Shown here: piece by piece, positions 1-9,074 of the stretch | How the letters are laid out: every line of letters starts with the position of its first letter | How positions within the stretch are numbered: the first letter of the stretch is position 1 | NCBI RefSeq assembly: GCF_020405225.1 | Contig: NZ_CP084472.1 | Coordinates: 1,240,001-1,304,000, forward strand | From: Natrinema sp. DC36 | GTDB taxonomy: Archaea > Halobacteriota > Halobacteria > Halobacteriales > Natrialbaceae | Length of the DNA: 64,000 bases | Direction: 5' to 3' | The notes under the pieces: generated by a model | Database searches by the model: none | What the model was told of the DNA's origin: nothing | Seen by the model: only the letters and a program-made list of their open reading frames with translations | Program-made: the position numbers and the translations under genes

Positions 1-252
1 GGCCTCATCGTCTTCGGTGCCGTCGGGCTGTTCATCGGGCCGGTCGTCCTCGGCGGCGCGAAACTCACCCTCGATTGCTTCGCTCGAGCGCGTACCGATC
101 AACCGATAGCCGGGGCCGTCACCGAAGGCGAGGGAAGAGGGGATGGCCCCGGGGAGCCGGCCAGCGAACCGGAATCCGCGACCGAGTCGGACGAGGGCGC
201 GGGTGTTGAATCAGCGACTGATCCGGGCGATAACTCGCGTTCCGACTCGTAA
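1..252 (+). CDS. AI-2E family transporter, C-terminal end (partial)
   Basis: An open frame runs in from the left edge and stops at TAA 250-252, giving 83 residues. It begins in a hydrophobic glycine-rich helix (GLIVFGAVGLFIGPVVLGG) that matches the last membrane segment of AI-2E/PerM-type exporters, where a GPxGLxxGPVVL motif is usual. The helix is followed by a low-complexity, Glu/Asp/Ser-rich cytoplasmic tail typical of haloarchaeal versions. The substrate cannot be told from this fragment. The family call rests only on this one helix, so it could be another polytopic permease ending in a similar segment. The gene converges on the DUF2270 gene with 17 nt between stop codons. Confidence 0.6.
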   Translation, partial: GLIVFGAVGLFIGPVVLGGAKLTLDCFARARTDQPIAGAVTEGEGRGDGPGEPASEPESATESDEGAGVESATDPGDNSRSDS

Positions 253-269
253 TCGAACTACCGACATCG

Positions 270-1049
270 CTACTCGTTCTTCCACTCGCCGGATTTTACG
301 CCGTGAATCTCTCCTTTCGCCTTCCGTCCCCCGGGCCACAGTCCGAGTACGATCACGCTCACGAAGAAGAGGCCGAGAACTGCCGCAACGACCGCACCGT
401 GAATCCCCGGTAACTCGGCGGCTTCCGTCCACTGCTGCTCCGGGGTAAACATCGTGACTTTGAACGCCCAGCCGACCCCTGCCACCGTGAACAGGAGCCC
501 GTACACGCGACGAATACGCCGAGAGAGGGCCTCTCGAGTCGATACCTTGAACGTCGGGTTCCGGAGATCATCGCTCAGTTCCTCGCGCCAGGCCGGATGT
601 TCGACGCCGACGGGCTCGAAGGCGTTCGCGAACACGTTCTCCTGAATGAACCGGACGCGGGCGCGCCAGTGGTCGTAGAACCGGTAGCGGCGGACCTCGT
701 AAAACAGGAAGATCGAGAGGACGAACATTCCGATCAGGAGCAGGAAGGCAGGCATATTCCGACTCGAGAAGACGATCGAGAGCAACGCGGCGAGGAGCGT
801 AATCGCCCAGTCGGTCGTCCGATCGATCCGATCCTGCGCGCTGTTGGCCTGACTGACCTCCCCGCGATAGAAGTGAGGGAGCACGCCGAGCAGCGAGTCG
901 GTGTCGGCCGCGGCCGCCGCCCCGATCTCCTGGTCCCCGGGATCGAGCGGACCGTCTCGAGCGTCCCGTTCCTCCCCGCCGTCTCCCTCGAGTTCCCCGT
1001 CTCGGGTCTCGCTATCGTCCGCACGTGTCTCGTCGCCTGCGTCGACCAT
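270..1049 (-). CDS. DUF2270 family integral membrane protein
   Basis: The protein has 259 residues. A strongly acidic N-terminal tail of about 60 residues precedes a core with four hydrophobic segments: a first pair ([12 protein letters not shown] and [18 protein letters not shown]), a long amphipathic loop containing [18 protein letters not shown], and a second pair near the C-terminus. This arrangement and the [18 protein letters not shown] signature match the DUF2270 family of archaeal and actinobacterial membrane proteins, whose function is unknown. I chose the ATG at 1049 instead of an ATG five codons earlier because a TATA-like box (about 1070-1082) lies 25-30 nt upstream, which fits a leaderless transcript. 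It stands alone, divergent from gcvPA. Confidence 0.75.
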   Translation of the reverse strand: MVDAGDETRADDSETRDGELEGDGGEERDARDGPLDPGDQEIGAAAAADTDSLLGVLPHFYRGEVSQANSAQDRIDRTTDWAITLLAALLSIVFSSRNMPAFLLLIGMFVLSIFLFYEVRRYRFYDHWRARVRFIQENVFANAFEPVGVEHPAWREELSDDLRNPTFKVSTREALSRRIRRVYGLLFTVAGVGWAFKVTMFTPEQQWTEAAELPGIHGAVVAAVLGLFFVSVIVLGLWPGGRKAKGEIHGVKSGEWKNE

Positions 1050-1254
1050 GCGACCCTCCGACACCGGCGTCTTGTATAGTGGTCCGTGTAGCGCCTGCAG
1101 GGTGGCGGAGACGGCGACGACCGGCCCGTCAGTCCGAAACGAGTGCGTTCATAACCCCGTGCCCGCTAGAGACGTGTATCGTGTCTCGGATCGAACGACG
1201 CAATCGACGCGGGTGGGGGCGGACGGGAGCGATCGATCGAGACCACCGCTAATC

Positions 1255-2592
1255 ATGCACGGATCACACGCCACGGGGAGCCCGTACGCTCCCCACACGA
1301 ACGAGGACCGCGCGGCGATGCTCGAGGCGGTCGGTGCGGGAAGTGTCGAAGACCTCTTCGACATTCCGGCCGACGTCGCGTTCGAGGGCCGCTTCGGCAT
1401 CGACGCACGCACGGAACGGGAAACGCGACGACTGGTTCGATCTATCCTGGGTCGCAACGACGACGTGACCGAACTGCTCGGACGCGGCCACTACGGCTAC
1501 TACATTCCGTCGCTGGTCGACCACCTCGCGGATCGCTCGGAGTTTCTCACGTCGTACACGCAGTACCAGCCGGAGATCTCACAGGGGTTCCTGCAGGCCC
1601 TGTTCGAGTACCAGTCGCTGCTGGTCGAACTGACCGGCCTCACGATCGCGAACTGCTCGATCTACGACGCGGCGACGGCGCTCGGCGAGGCCGCGACGCT
1701 GGCCGATCGCGTCCGCGAGACGACGGGCCACCGCGTGCTCGTTCCCGAACTCCTGCGGGAAGAACGGCGGAGCACGCTCGAGAACTACGTGTCCGGTACC
1801 GATCTCGCCGTCGAGGAGTATCCGATCGACGACGGGAACGTCGACCTCGCAGGGCTCAAGGCGACCGTCGACGAGGAGGTCGTGATGCTCTACGCCGAGA
1901 ACCCGACCGTGCGCGGGACGATCGAGGAGCACCTCGCGGCGGTCGGCGACCTCGCTGACGACAACGACGCGCTCTACGCGCTCGGCTCGGATCCGATCGC
2001 GCTGTCCCTACTCGAGCGGCCCGTCGATGTCGGTGCCGACGTCGTCGTCGGCGACGCGAGCGTGCTCGGCCTCCCGACGAGTTACGGAATGGGACTCGGC
2101 CTCTTTGCGACGCGCGAGGAGTACCTGCGCCAGGTTCCCGGCCGACTTGTCGGTGTCAGCGAGGACGCGACCGACCGCCGGGCGTTCACGCTCACCCTCC
2201 AGACCCGCGAACAGCACATCCGCCGGGAACGCGCGACGAGCAATATCTGTACGAACCAGGCCTGGGTCGCGCTCCGAACCGCGATACACGCCGCCGTCCT
2301 CGGGCCGACCGGGATGGTCGATCTCGCGAAACGCGACGTCACGCGAGCGCGGGACCTCGCGGAGCGCCTCGACGACATCGTCGGCGTCAAAGCGCCGGTC
2401 CACGACCGCCACCACGTCCGGGAGTTCGTCGCCCGCGTCGACCAGCCCGCACGGGCCGTCGCCGAGGACCTCGAGCGACTCGGCTTCGCGGTTCACGTCC
2501 TCGGTGACCACGAGATTCAGGTCTGTATCGCCGGCGTTCCCGACGAGCGGATCGACCGCTTCGTCGAAGCCCTCGAGGAGGTGGCACGATGA
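1255..2592 (+). CDS. gcvPA: Glycine dehydrogenase (aminomethyl-transferring), subunit 1
   Basis: This 445-residue protein is the N-terminal half of the split P-protein of the glycine cleavage system, which decarboxylates glycine and passes the aminomethyl group to lipoyl-GcvH. Early motifs typical of the subunit are visible: [18 protein letters not shown]-like text (here [13 protein letters not shown] near residue 75), [16 protein letters not shown]-like text and [12 protein letters not shown]. Its length matches other archaeal GcvPA proteins. The frame stays open far upstream, but the family begins near the [11 protein letters not shown] start chosen here. The stop overlaps the gcvPB start by 4 nt (ATGA), so the two subunits are translationally coupled. 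gcvT and gcvH are not in the window. Confidence 0.95.
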   Translation: MHGSHATGSPYAPHTNEDRAAMLEAVGAGSVEDLFDIPADVAFEGRFGIDARTERETRRLVRSILGRNDDVTELLGRGHYGYYIPSLVDHLADRSEFLTSYTQYQPEISQGFLQALFEYQSLLVELTGLTIANCSIYDAATALGEAATLADRVRETTGHRVLVPELLREERRSTLENYVSGTDLAVEEYPIDDGNVDLAGLKATVDEEVVMLYAENPTVRGTIEEHLAAVGDLADDNDALYALGSDPIALSLLERPVDVGADVVVGDASVLGLPTSYGMGLGLFATREEYLRQVPGRLVGVSEDATDRRAFTLTLQTREQHIRRERATSNICTNQAWVALRTAIHAAVLGPTGMVDLAKRDVTRARDLAERLDDIVGVKAPVHDRHHVREFVARVDQPARAVAEDLERLGFAVHVLGDHEIQVCIAGVPDERIDRFVEALEEVAR

Positions 2593-4133
2593 GTGACGAC
2601 GGATTCGAGGACCGCGACGCCGCACAGTCGCGCTACGACCAAGCCCGATACATCGAGAACGGTGAGTACGAACCGCTGCTCTCCGAAAAGGATCAGACGC
2701 GGGTCGAGATCGGCGATAGTACTGGTGGTGACACCGGCGGCGATAGTGACGGTCGCGATGCCCGACGCGATGCCGACGGATCGCCGCTCCCCGACGACCT
2801 GACGCGGGACTCGCTCGAGCTGCCCGAACTCTCCGAACCCGAATTAGCGCGTCACTACACGCGACTTTCGCAGATGATCTACGGGATCGACAGCGGGCCC
2901 TACCCGCTGGGGTCGTGCACGATGAAGTACAACCCGAAGTTCACCGAGGACGTGGCCGCGCTTCCGTCGGCCGCCGTTCACCCGGATCGGTCCGAGGAGT
3001 CCGTCCAGGGGACGCTCGAACTCCTCTACCGGTTGCAAGACTATCTGGGACGGATCGGCGGGATGGACGCGGTGACGCTCCAGCCGCCCGCCGGCGCGGC
3101 CGGCGAGTTCGTCGGGATCCGCGTCGCCGCGGCGTACCACGAACACACCGACGAGGGCCATCGGGACGAGGTCATCATCCCGGAGAGCGCCCACGGGACC
3201 AACTTCGCCAGCGCCGCGCTCGGTGGCTACGACGTCGTCTCCCTGCCCAGCGACGACGAGGGACGAGTCGACCTCGAGGCGCTCGAGGCCGCCCTCTCCG
3301 AGCACACCGCGGCGCTCATGCTGACCAACCCGAACACGCTCGGGCTGTTCGAGCGCGACATCACCGAAATCGCGGCGATGGTTCACGACGTCGGCGGCCT
3401 GCTCTACTACGACGGGGCGAACCTGAACGCCCTGCTCGGCCGCGCTCGGCCGGGCGACATGGGCTTCGACGTGATGCACTACAACGTTCACAAGACGTTC
3501 GCGACGCCCCACGGCGGCGGGGGGCCGGGTGCCGGTCCGGTCGGCGTCGTCGACGACCTCGCTCCGTTCCTGCCCGCACCGCGCGTCCGCGAGCGTAGCG
3601 AGGTCTCGAAAGGGGGCGATCCGGTCTACGAGCGGTTCGATCCCGAACACACGATCGGCAAGGTCCACGGGTTCGACGGCAACTGGCTCGTGCTCCTCAA
3701 GGCGTTCGCCTACATCGCCCGCCTCGGCGACGAGGGACTCGCGGACGCGAGCGCCTCCGCGGTGCTCAACGCGAACTATCTCGCAGAGCTGATCGAGTAC
3801 GACATCCCCTACGGCCCGTTCCACCACGAGTTCGTCGCCAGCGCCGGCGAACAGGACGCCGCTGACGTCGCGAAACGGATGCTCGACTACGGCGTCCATC
3901 CACCGACGACCAAGTGGCCCGAGATCGTCCCCGAGGCCCTGATGACCGAACCGACCGAAATCGAGAGCAAGGACACTCTCGATCGACTCGCCGCCGCGTT
4001 CAACGCGGTCGCCGGCGAGGACGATGCGACGCTCGAGGCCGCGCCGGAACGCACTACTGCCCGTCGAATCGACCAGACGAGCGCCGCGCGGAACCCGCGA
4101 CTGTCGTGGCAGGCGCTTTCGGACGACTCGTAA
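2589..4133 (+). CDS. gcvPB: Glycine dehydrogenase (aminomethyl-transferring), subunit 2
   Basis: This 514-residue protein is the PLP-binding half of the split P-protein. The cofactor lysine is Lys302 in [19 protein letters not shown], with the glycine-rich loop right after it. Other family motifs include [13 protein letters not shown] (about residue 100), [13 protein letters not shown] and [11 protein letters not shown]. Between about residues 43 and 75 there is a low-complexity Gly/Asp/Arg insertion ([20 protein letters not shown]) that most bacterial relatives lack; it looks like a haloarchaeal spacer. Together with GcvPA it forms the alpha2beta2 decarboxylase. It is co-transcribed with gcvPA through the ATGA overlap. 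Confidence 0.95.
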   Translation: MSDDGFEDRDAAQSRYDQARYIENGEYEPLLSEKDQTRVEIGDSTGGDTGGDSDGRDARRDADGSPLPDDLTRDSLELPELSEPELARHYTRLSQMIYGIDSGPYPLGSCTMKYNPKFTEDVAALPSAAVHPDRSEESVQGTLELLYRLQDYLGRIGGMDAVTLQPPAGAAGEFVGIRVAAAYHEHTDEGHRDEVIIPESAHGTNFASAALGGYDVVSLPSDDEGRVDLEALEAALSEHTAALMLTNPNTLGLFERDITEIAAMVHDVGGLLYYDGANLNALLGRARPGDMGFDVMHYNVHKTFATPHGGGGPGAGPVGVVDDLAPFLPAPRVRERSEVSKGGDPVYERFDPEHTIGKVHGFDGNWLVLLKAFAYIARLGDEGLADASASAVLNANYLAELIEYDIPYGPFHHEFVASAGEQDAADVAKRMLDYGVHPPTTKWPEIVPEALMTEPTEIESKDTLDRLAAAFNAVAGEDDATLEAAPERTTARRIDQTSAARNPRLSWQALSDDS

Positions 4134-4305
4134 GCGATCGATCGGTTCGCGGTCTCCGTTCGGCAACCGTGCGGGTATTCGATCGAATCACGGACTCGGT
4201 TGTGGCAGCCTGTCGCGGGACTCGCTGGCGTTTCTACTGCGGCAAAACCATCAGCAGAAGATTTTCCGCGAAACGCGGGTCGAGACGACCGGTTCGGAAT
4301 CGAGT

Positions 4306-4482
4306 CTATGCCGTGCTCGAGTCGACTGCGGTTCCGTCGTCGCCGATTCGGACGAACCCGTAGTCACAGTCCGGGCAGTGCCACTTGACCTTCTCGCCGA
4401 GGTGGAGCGTCGTGCTGGCGGCGCGGTAGAACGTCTTCTCGCCCCCGCAATCGGGACACTCGTGTACGAGTTCCAGAGCCAT
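4306..4482 (-). CDS. Small zinc-ribbon protein (58 aa)
   Basis: A 58-residue protein with two CxxC knuckles, CPDCGG near the N-terminus and CPDCDYG near residue 37, spaced as in a zinc ribbon. The sequence between them (EKTFYRAASTTLHLGEKVKWH) is typical of small haloarchaeal zinc beta-ribbon proteins of unknown function. The frame is open further upstream, but the ATG at 4482 is preceded by a TTAAAC box about 27 nt away, which supports a leaderless start here. It probably binds one zinc ion and may act in protein or nucleic-acid contacts; nothing more specific can be read. Confidence 0.75.
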   Translation of the reverse strand: MALELVHECPDCGGEKTFYRAASTTLHLGEKVKWHCPDCDYGFVRIGDDGTAVDSSTA

Positions 4483-4615
4483 ACGTGACCCTAGAGAGCG
4501 AAGCGAGTTTAACGTACTGATTTTCGAGGCCCCGAATCGAATCTCCGGAGCGAACGCGAACCGCGGCGCGTCGAGTGACAGGGAAGTTAAGTGCGATCCC
4601 TCCGTCGGTCCAGCC

Positions 4616-5149
4616 ATGTCGATCTACACCGGTCGCGGCGACGACGGGCAGACGGACCTTCGGGACATGACCCGCGTCTCGAAGTCCAGCGCCCGTATCG
4701 AGGCCTACGGGACCGTCGACGAACTCAACGCCTTGCTCGGGACGATCCGACCGACCGACCACGACGATATCGACGATCGGCTGGCGGCGATCCAGAACCA
4801 CCTCCACGTCGTCCAGGCGGACTTCGCGAATCCCGATCCGGACGAGGACGATCCCGCGATCCGTCCCGATCACGTCGAGACCGTCGAGGACTGGATCGAC
4901 GAGTACGACGACGAACTCGAGCCCTTGACCTCGTTCATCCTCCCGACCGGCAGCGAACGCGGGGCGGCGCTTCACCACGCTCGCACGGTCTGTCGACGAG
5001 CGGAGCGGCGGGCGGTCGCGCTCGCGGGCGAGGAGCAGATCAACGAGGACGCGGTCCAGTACCTCAACCGGCTCTCGGACGGGCTGTTCACGTTCGCTCG
5101 CGTGGTCAACGCTCGCGACGGCGAACCGGAGGATACGCCGGACTACTAG
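4616..5149 (+). CDS. Cob(I)yrinic acid a,c-diamide adenosyltransferase, PduO type
   Basis: The 177-residue protein carries the hallmarks of PduO-type ATP:corrinoid adenosyltransferases: the N-terminal ATP loop YTGRGDDGQTDLRD, YGTVDELNALLG, and the RRAERRAVAL segment near residue 135 in the C-terminal helix. It transfers the adenosyl group of ATP to cob(I)alamin to make coenzyme B12 and should work as a trimer. A TATA-like box (GAAGTTAAG, about 4583) sits 28 nt before the ATG. Another corrinoid gene candidate (a BluB-like protein) lies at the far right of the window but is not linked to it. Confidence 0.9.
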   Translation: MSIYTGRGDDGQTDLRDMTRVSKSSARIEAYGTVDELNALLGTIRPTDHDDIDDRLAAIQNHLHVVQADFANPDPDEDDPAIRPDHVETVEDWIDEYDDELEPLTSFILPTGSERGAALHHARTVCRRAERRAVALAGEEQINEDAVQYLNRLSDGLFTFARVVNARDGEPEDTPDY

Positions 5150-5280
5150 GTGCAAACGGTCAGGAAATCGGCTTCGATTTCCGCGATAGCTATCCTCGAG
5201 ACGACGGCTCTAGCCTTCGATATCGGCTCGACTCACTATCGCCCCATCGCGGACCGCGTCTGGCCCCGAACGGCGTGGAA

Positions 5281-5475
5281 TTACGAGCGCTCGGTTTCGG
5301 TCATCGGCGGTAATTCGATAGCGACGAGATCGTGTCCCGTCTCTCGTCGGTGGTCGGTTCCGATTCGCGTCGCTTCGTCGCGGCCGTCTGCCGATCGCTC
5401 GTACTCACAGCCGTTGCATTCCACGATGAACCGTTTCCGCTCTCGGGAGCCAGAGGCCGTCTCGTTCGTTGCCAT
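5281..5475 (-). CDS. Small C2H2-like zinc-binding protein (64 aa)
   Basis: A 64-residue protein with Cys20, Cys23, His42 and His48 spaced C-x2-C-x18-H-x5-H, ending the motif in RRETGHDL. This looks like a compact zinc finger of haloarchaeal type with no assigned function. The protein at 50812-51003 has the same pattern and the same RETGH ending, so the two belong to one family. The N-terminal ten residues are Ser/Thr/Glu-rich. The gene stands alone, convergent with the adenosyltransferase gene. Confidence 0.65.
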   Translation of the reverse strand: MATNETASGSRERKRFIVECNGCEYERSADGRDEATRIGTDHRRETGHDLVAIELPPMTETERS

Positions 5476-5619
5476 ACTCTACCAGTCGACGACCGCCCGC
5501 TTGAACTGCCCTCCAAAACAGATTGGATTTCGTCACCGATCGACACGGCGCGCGGACCGGATTCCGGTGAATACACTCCCTCTGCTGACCGTAGAGACGA
5601 CTTCGTTCGTCCGGACGGA

Positions 5620-5772
5620 CTACAGGCCGATGTTCAGCGCGTATCCCACGCCGGCGATGACCAGCACGATCAGGGATGCGCCCAACAGTTCGACGTTCTT
5701 GAGGAAGCGGGTCATTTCGCCTTGCTGCGTGTCCTCGGGCACTGCCCAGAAGTCGTGCATGGGCGGCGTCAC
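5620..5772 (-). CDS. Short DoxX-like membrane protein or fragment (50 aa)
   Basis: Reading GTG 5772 to TAG 5620 gives 50 residues with MHDFWAVPEDTQQGEMTRFL followed by a single hydrophobic segment. That pattern (PMHDFW, a Gln-rich turn, FLKNVxLLGxxL, then a membrane helix) is what the last third of DoxX-family proteins looks like; full-length members have four membrane helices and 120-170 residues. Upstream there is a stop codon in frame and then the divergent gene at 5853, so no N-terminal part is present. The ATG at 5760 is an alternative start. It may be a decayed DoxX gene or a genuine single-helix relative. Confidence 0.45.
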   Translation of the reverse strand: MTPPMHDFWAVPEDTQQGEMTRFLKNVELLGASLIVLVIAGVGYALNIGL

Positions 5773-5852
5773 GACGCTGCTCCGCACGCTCGAATTCTGT
5801 TGGTCGCGAAAGAACTATATTCTCGTCCGGCCTCTCTATGGGAGAGAATCAC

Positions 5853-6119
5853 ATGAACAAACACTTCCACGACAGCCTATACTACCTGCGACGAGCCGCC
5901 GAGCACGCTCGATTCGGTGTAGTGGAGCAGACGGACGGAGTCACGGATCGGGTCCGATCGTCGCTCGGCCGAGAGCGCGACCCGGAACCCGGCCGCGTCG
6001 ACCGGGTTCGCCAGGACGTGACCGACCTCGAGCAACGAGCCGAAACGAGGGTCTTCACGGCGCTCGATTCCGCGCGTGATCGCGTGAGCCGCTCGAGGGT
6101 GGCTGCGGACGACCGCTGA
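5853..6119 (+). CDS. DUF7553-like small haloarchaeal protein (88 aa)
   Basis: An 88-residue, helical, charged protein starting MNKHFHDSLYYLRRAAEHAR. The N-terminal MNKHF-x-D-x-x-YYLxRAxExA pattern is shared by a widespread set of small haloarchaeal proteins (DUF7553, from memory), and the rest is Arg/Glu-rich and probably coiled-coil. I chose the ATG at 5853 over the one at 5838 because a GGGAGAG ribosome-binding-like stretch lies 8-14 nt before it and the family begins here. The function is unknown. The promoter region (CTATATTC about 5815) is shared with the divergent short gene at 5620-5772. Confidence 0.6.
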   Translation: MNKHFHDSLYYLRRAAEHARFGVVEQTDGVTDRVRSSLGRERDPEPGRVDRVRQDVTDLEQRAETRVFTALDSARDRVSRSRVAADDR

Positions 6120-6159
6120 AAGGAAGTCTTAAGTCAAACGCACGGGAATTTCCTCGTGC

Positions 6160-6233
6160 GGGTTGGTGATCTAGTTGGTTATGATACCTCCTTCACACGG
6201 AGGAAGTCGGCGGTTCAAATCCGCCCCAACCCA
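6160..6233 (+). tRNA. tRNA-Val (anticodon CAC)
   Basis: The 74-nt sequence folds as a standard cloverleaf. The acceptor arm is GGGTTGG (6160-6166) paired with CCAACCC (6226-6232) and followed by A73. The D arm contains TAGTTGGTTA. The anticodon stem CCTCC/GGAGG encloses the loop TTCACAC with anticodon CAC (valine, GTG codons). The T arm is GGCGG-TTCAAAT-CCGCC. CCA is not encoded. I see no intron. A decayed IS6-type transposase begins about 155 nt downstream. Confidence 0.95.
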
Positions 6234-6389
6234 CTACTTCTGTCGCGAGCAAATTCGCGAGCAACAGGATCGAAGTTTCGGATTCGTAGAATCCACTCAG
6301 TCGTTCAGACACCGCACGAGCTAAATGGAACTCAGTATCCAACTTCAGCTGCGCGTATTATCACTCTTATAAACTATTTTCATATTGGA

Positions 6390-6876
6390 GAATTCTGGTG
6401 TTGAACGGGAATTCTCGACTGTTCACAGCTGAGTGCAGAAAGCTGATTTACAGCCCACAGCTGGAAAACAGCCGGATCACGTCACGCTCGAGGAAACGGT
6501 GAGCCACCTCGACGATCAACGCTACTGGCTGAATGCTGCCGTCAATCCCGTGACAAACGGATTCCTTCATATCCGCCTCTTTCCAACGCGGAAGGAAGGC
6601 GTTACCTCGATCTTTCTCTCCGAACTCACCGAGAAACGCGCCGTCGGGAGCGCTGTGTTTCTCATCGATTCCAGCTCATGTCTCAACGCAGCACTCCATC
6701 GGCACGGACTCCGATTTCGATACGAAAAACACGGGAACCGGAACATTTCCGAACGCCTATTTTAGGAGACAAAATGGCTCATATACCAGTTTGCGAACCA
6801 TTTTGGCAATGCCGAACCGACAACCGCTGAAACACGGCTCCAGCGCTACGCATACTGCAGGAATCAGCTACTCTGA
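6390..6876 (+). pseudogene. Decayed IS6-family transposase (two in-frame stops)
   Basis: One reading frame keeps recognisable blocks of haloarchaeal IS6-family DDE transposases: a GVERxxSTVHS block, VQKADLQPTAGKQPDHV, a TLEETVSHLDDQRYWLNAAV block, LHIRLFPTR, LHRHGLRFRYEKHGNRN and, after a stop, YQFANHFGNAEPTTAETRLQ. The frame is broken by TGA at 6430-6432, where a Trp is expected (HSW), and by TAG at about 6766, just after the ERLF block where the family continues with FREIKRRT. Residues normally acidic in the catalytic core are also replaced (VDET reads LEET). The N-terminal zinc-binding part is missing. I could not define terminal inverted repeats. It is not active. Confidence 0.75.
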
Positions 6877-6891
6877 ACAATGCCTCGGGAG

Positions 6892-7305
6892 TCAGGGGCC
6901 CTCGTGTGCCGACTCCCGCGAGAGAATCGTCGAGAGGATCGCGGTGTGGACCGTTCGGAGGTCCGTCTCTCGGATCGTGGCGGCCGCCTGAAAGCGTTCG
7001 CGAGCGGCGGCGATCGTCTGGGGCTCGGCCGCGAGATGGGCGAGGACGAACGCGTCGGAATCGACGCCTCGAGGGGCCTCGAAATCCGCCTCGTCGTACA
7101 GTTCTGCGAAGTCCGCCACGACCGCCGAGACGAGCCTGTCGGTCGCGTCGGCACCCGGATCGCCCGCGGGGACCGTCGAGGCGGTCGGATCGAAGTACTC
7201 CTCGTAGTCGACGACGCCGGCGTCTTCGTACAGGAATTCGTCGAGCGCGTCGAAGACGTCCTCCGAGAGGTAGACACCGAACAGTTTGTATCCATCGGCG
7301 GCCAT
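6892..7305 (-). CDS. Uncharacterised acidic protein (137 aa)
   Basis: I do not recognise this 137-residue protein. It starts MAADGYKLFGVYLSEDVFDALDEF-like, is acidic throughout and appears mainly alpha-helical; there is no membrane segment, no signal peptide and no Cys motif. The ATG at 7305 directly follows a GTG that extends the frame by one codon. Codon use (GC-rich third positions) and haloarchaeal acidity support a real gene. It stands between the IS6 remnant and a DUF457-type membrane protein gene on the other strand, which tells nothing about its function. Confidence 0.6.
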   Translation of the reverse strand: MAADGYKLFGVYLSEDVFDALDEFLYEDAGVVDYEEYFDPTASTVPAGDPGADATDRLVSAVVADFAELYDEADFEAPRGVDSDAFVLAHLAAEPQTIAAARERFQAAATIRETDLRTVHTAILSTILSRESAHEGP

Positions 7306-7590
7306 CACGCTGTGATTTCGTGTCGAACCCCATCAAAGGTTGCCCTCGAGAACCGTGACAGTCGCTGGACAGTCGTTCGTTGGGTCGTCGTGTCGTGGCG
7401 ACACGAGCGAGCAGTTCCGGCGGAAAGCCGTCGCGACGCGCTCGAATTCACGCGGATCGCGACGACCTCGAGTCCGTCGGGGTGCCGATCGGTGGCCGAA
7501 CGGAACCACAGCATGCGACTCTAGCGGCCGACCGCTGCTGACGTAACCACCGACATACTCAAACGGCTGTGTTGCCTGTAGTACGACATA

Positions 7591-8220
7591 ATGATGCTGC
7601 CAACGCACGCGCTCATCGGGCTGGCCCTCGCCCTCCCGCTTGCCGCTATCGCCCCCGAATTCGCCGGCGTCGCGCTCACTGCCGGCCTGCTCGGTGGTAT
7701 TCTTCCCGATCTGGATATGTACGTCGGTCATCGAAAGACGCTGCACTATCCCGTCTATTATTCGGTGCTCGCCGTTGCGGTGGCTCCGTTCGCGGTGCTC
7801 GTCCCGACGACGGTGACGATTGCTGCGACGTTCCTGTTGCTCGGTGCGGCCGTCCACAGCGTCATGGATATCTTCGGCGGCGGGTTGGAACTGCGGCCGT
7901 GGGAGGCGACCTCGAGCCGCGCCGTCTACGACCATCGTCGAGGGCGGTGGCTCGCGCCGCGTCGCTGGATCCGCTACGACGGCGCGCCAGAGGACTTGCT
8001 GCTCTCGCTCGCCATCGCCGTCCCGCTCCTGATCGCTCTCGACGGCGTCCTCCGATTAGTCGTGGGAGCCGCGCTGGTCATCGCGGTCGTTTATACGGCC
8101 GTTCGACGGCTGCTCCCGACCATCGCGGAAGTCCTCGTCGCGGGATACCTGGTCCGGACGCTCTCGGATCGCCTCCTGGCAGTGCTCCCCGCTCGGTACG
8201 GACCCGAACGCGGGAAGTGA
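7591..8220 (+). CDS. DUF457/YdjM-type membrane-bound metal-dependent hydrolase
   Basis: A 209-residue polytopic membrane protein. The N-terminus MMLPTHALIGLALALP with the histidine in the first helix, the GGILPDLDMYVGHRKTLHYPV block (PDLD plus H-x3-H) and the later HSVMDIFGGGLELRPWE block are diagnostic of the YdjM/DUF457 family, whose members are annotated as metal-dependent hydrolases because of these conserved His and Asp residues. I count about five to six hydrophobic segments. The next ATG, one codon on, is an equally possible start. It is followed on the same strand by another small polytopic protein gene; the two may be functionally unrelated. Confidence 0.8.
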   Translation: MMLPTHALIGLALALPLAAIAPEFAGVALTAGLLGGILPDLDMYVGHRKTLHYPVYYSVLAVAVAPFAVLVPTTVTIAATFLLLGAAVHSVMDIFGGGLELRPWEATSSRAVYDHRRGRWLAPRRWIRYDGAPEDLLLSLAIAVPLLIALDGVLRLVVGAALVIAVVYTAVRRLLPTIAEVLVAGYLVRTLSDRLLAVLPARYGPERGK

Positions 8221-8342
8221 CCGACTTTCGCGCTGGGAGTGACCGATTCCTGCGCTGGTAGTGTTCGCCGAGCGGCGGCGACCGCAGACTCGTCTCCTTT
8301 CAGTATCGTTATGCGCCTCGACTGCAATCTGCTACCAAACCA

Positions 8343-8933
8343 ATGCAGACATCGGTAGCCAGCGAGGCCGATCGCGGTGTCCGGTACGCGATCCTCGCCG
8401 TCCTCGTCGTCGGTTTCCGTCGGCGTGATCCGGGGGCGGTTTTCAACGCAATCGTCTCGATCGCGGCGACGTTTCTTCCCGGAGCCGTCGAACGCCGATA
8501 CGACGTGACGTTCAGGCCGTGGCAACGCGCGTATCTGAGTACGGCGATGCTCACTCACGCAGTCGGAATGCTGGGTCCCTACGATGACATCTGGTGGTGG
8601 GATCACGTGACCCACACGCACTCGGCGACGATTCTCGGCGGACTAACCTTCGCCGCGGCCCGTCGCCGCGGGCGCGACCCGCGGCCCTGGGTCGTCGCCA
8701 TCGTCGCCTGCGCAGGGGTGCTGTGGGAGGTCGCCGAGTACGCTATTCACGCGACCGCCTCTCGCCTCGGACTCGAACCCGTACTCGTTTCGTATGGGGC
8801 GGCCGACACGTTCTTCGACCTCGTCTTCGATATCGTCGGCGCTCTCGTCGTGGCCGTACTCGGTGACTCCCTCCTCAAGAACCTGATATCGACTGACGAG
8901 AGCCCGTCGTCGACTTCCGATTCACAGCCCTGA
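8343..8933 (+). CDS. YjdF/DUF2238-like membrane protein
   Basis: A 196-residue membrane protein. The conserved blocks WWWDHVTHTHSATILGG, GVLWEVAEYAIHA and DTFFDLVFDIVGALVVA place it in the YjdF/DUF2238 group, where His, Glu and Asp residues lie in or near the membrane helices; the function is unknown. The family usually reads DHxxHxxSG, so the motif here is slightly different. The Ser/Asp-rich tail after the last helix is haloarchaeal. It lies 122 nt downstream of the DUF457-type gene on the same strand, so co-transcription is possible but there is no overlap. Confidence 0.7.
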   Translation: MQTSVASEADRGVRYAILAVLVVGFRRRDPGAVFNAIVSIAATFLPGAVERRYDVTFRPWQRAYLSTAMLTHAVGMLGPYDDIWWWDHVTHTHSATILGGLTFAAARRRGRDPRPWVVAIVACAGVLWEVAEYAIHATASRLGLEPVLVSYGAADTFFDLVFDIVGALVVAVLGDSLLKNLISTDESPSSTSDSQP

Positions 8934-9074
8934 CGACGGACGCTTCGTCCGCGTCCCGGTCGGCTGTTTCTGGCCGTAACCGCCGATTGTCGATCGAGGG
9001 GAACTCAGGCGCTGTACGCAGCGGCTGTGTCGTCCAGCCGGTACCGGCGTTCACACGACGCTGGCACCGTGCGT

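Noticed and set aside
6156-6404. 82-codon frame over the tRNA
   Set aside because: It overlaps the tRNA-Val cloverleaf completely at its start and has no protein-like composition.
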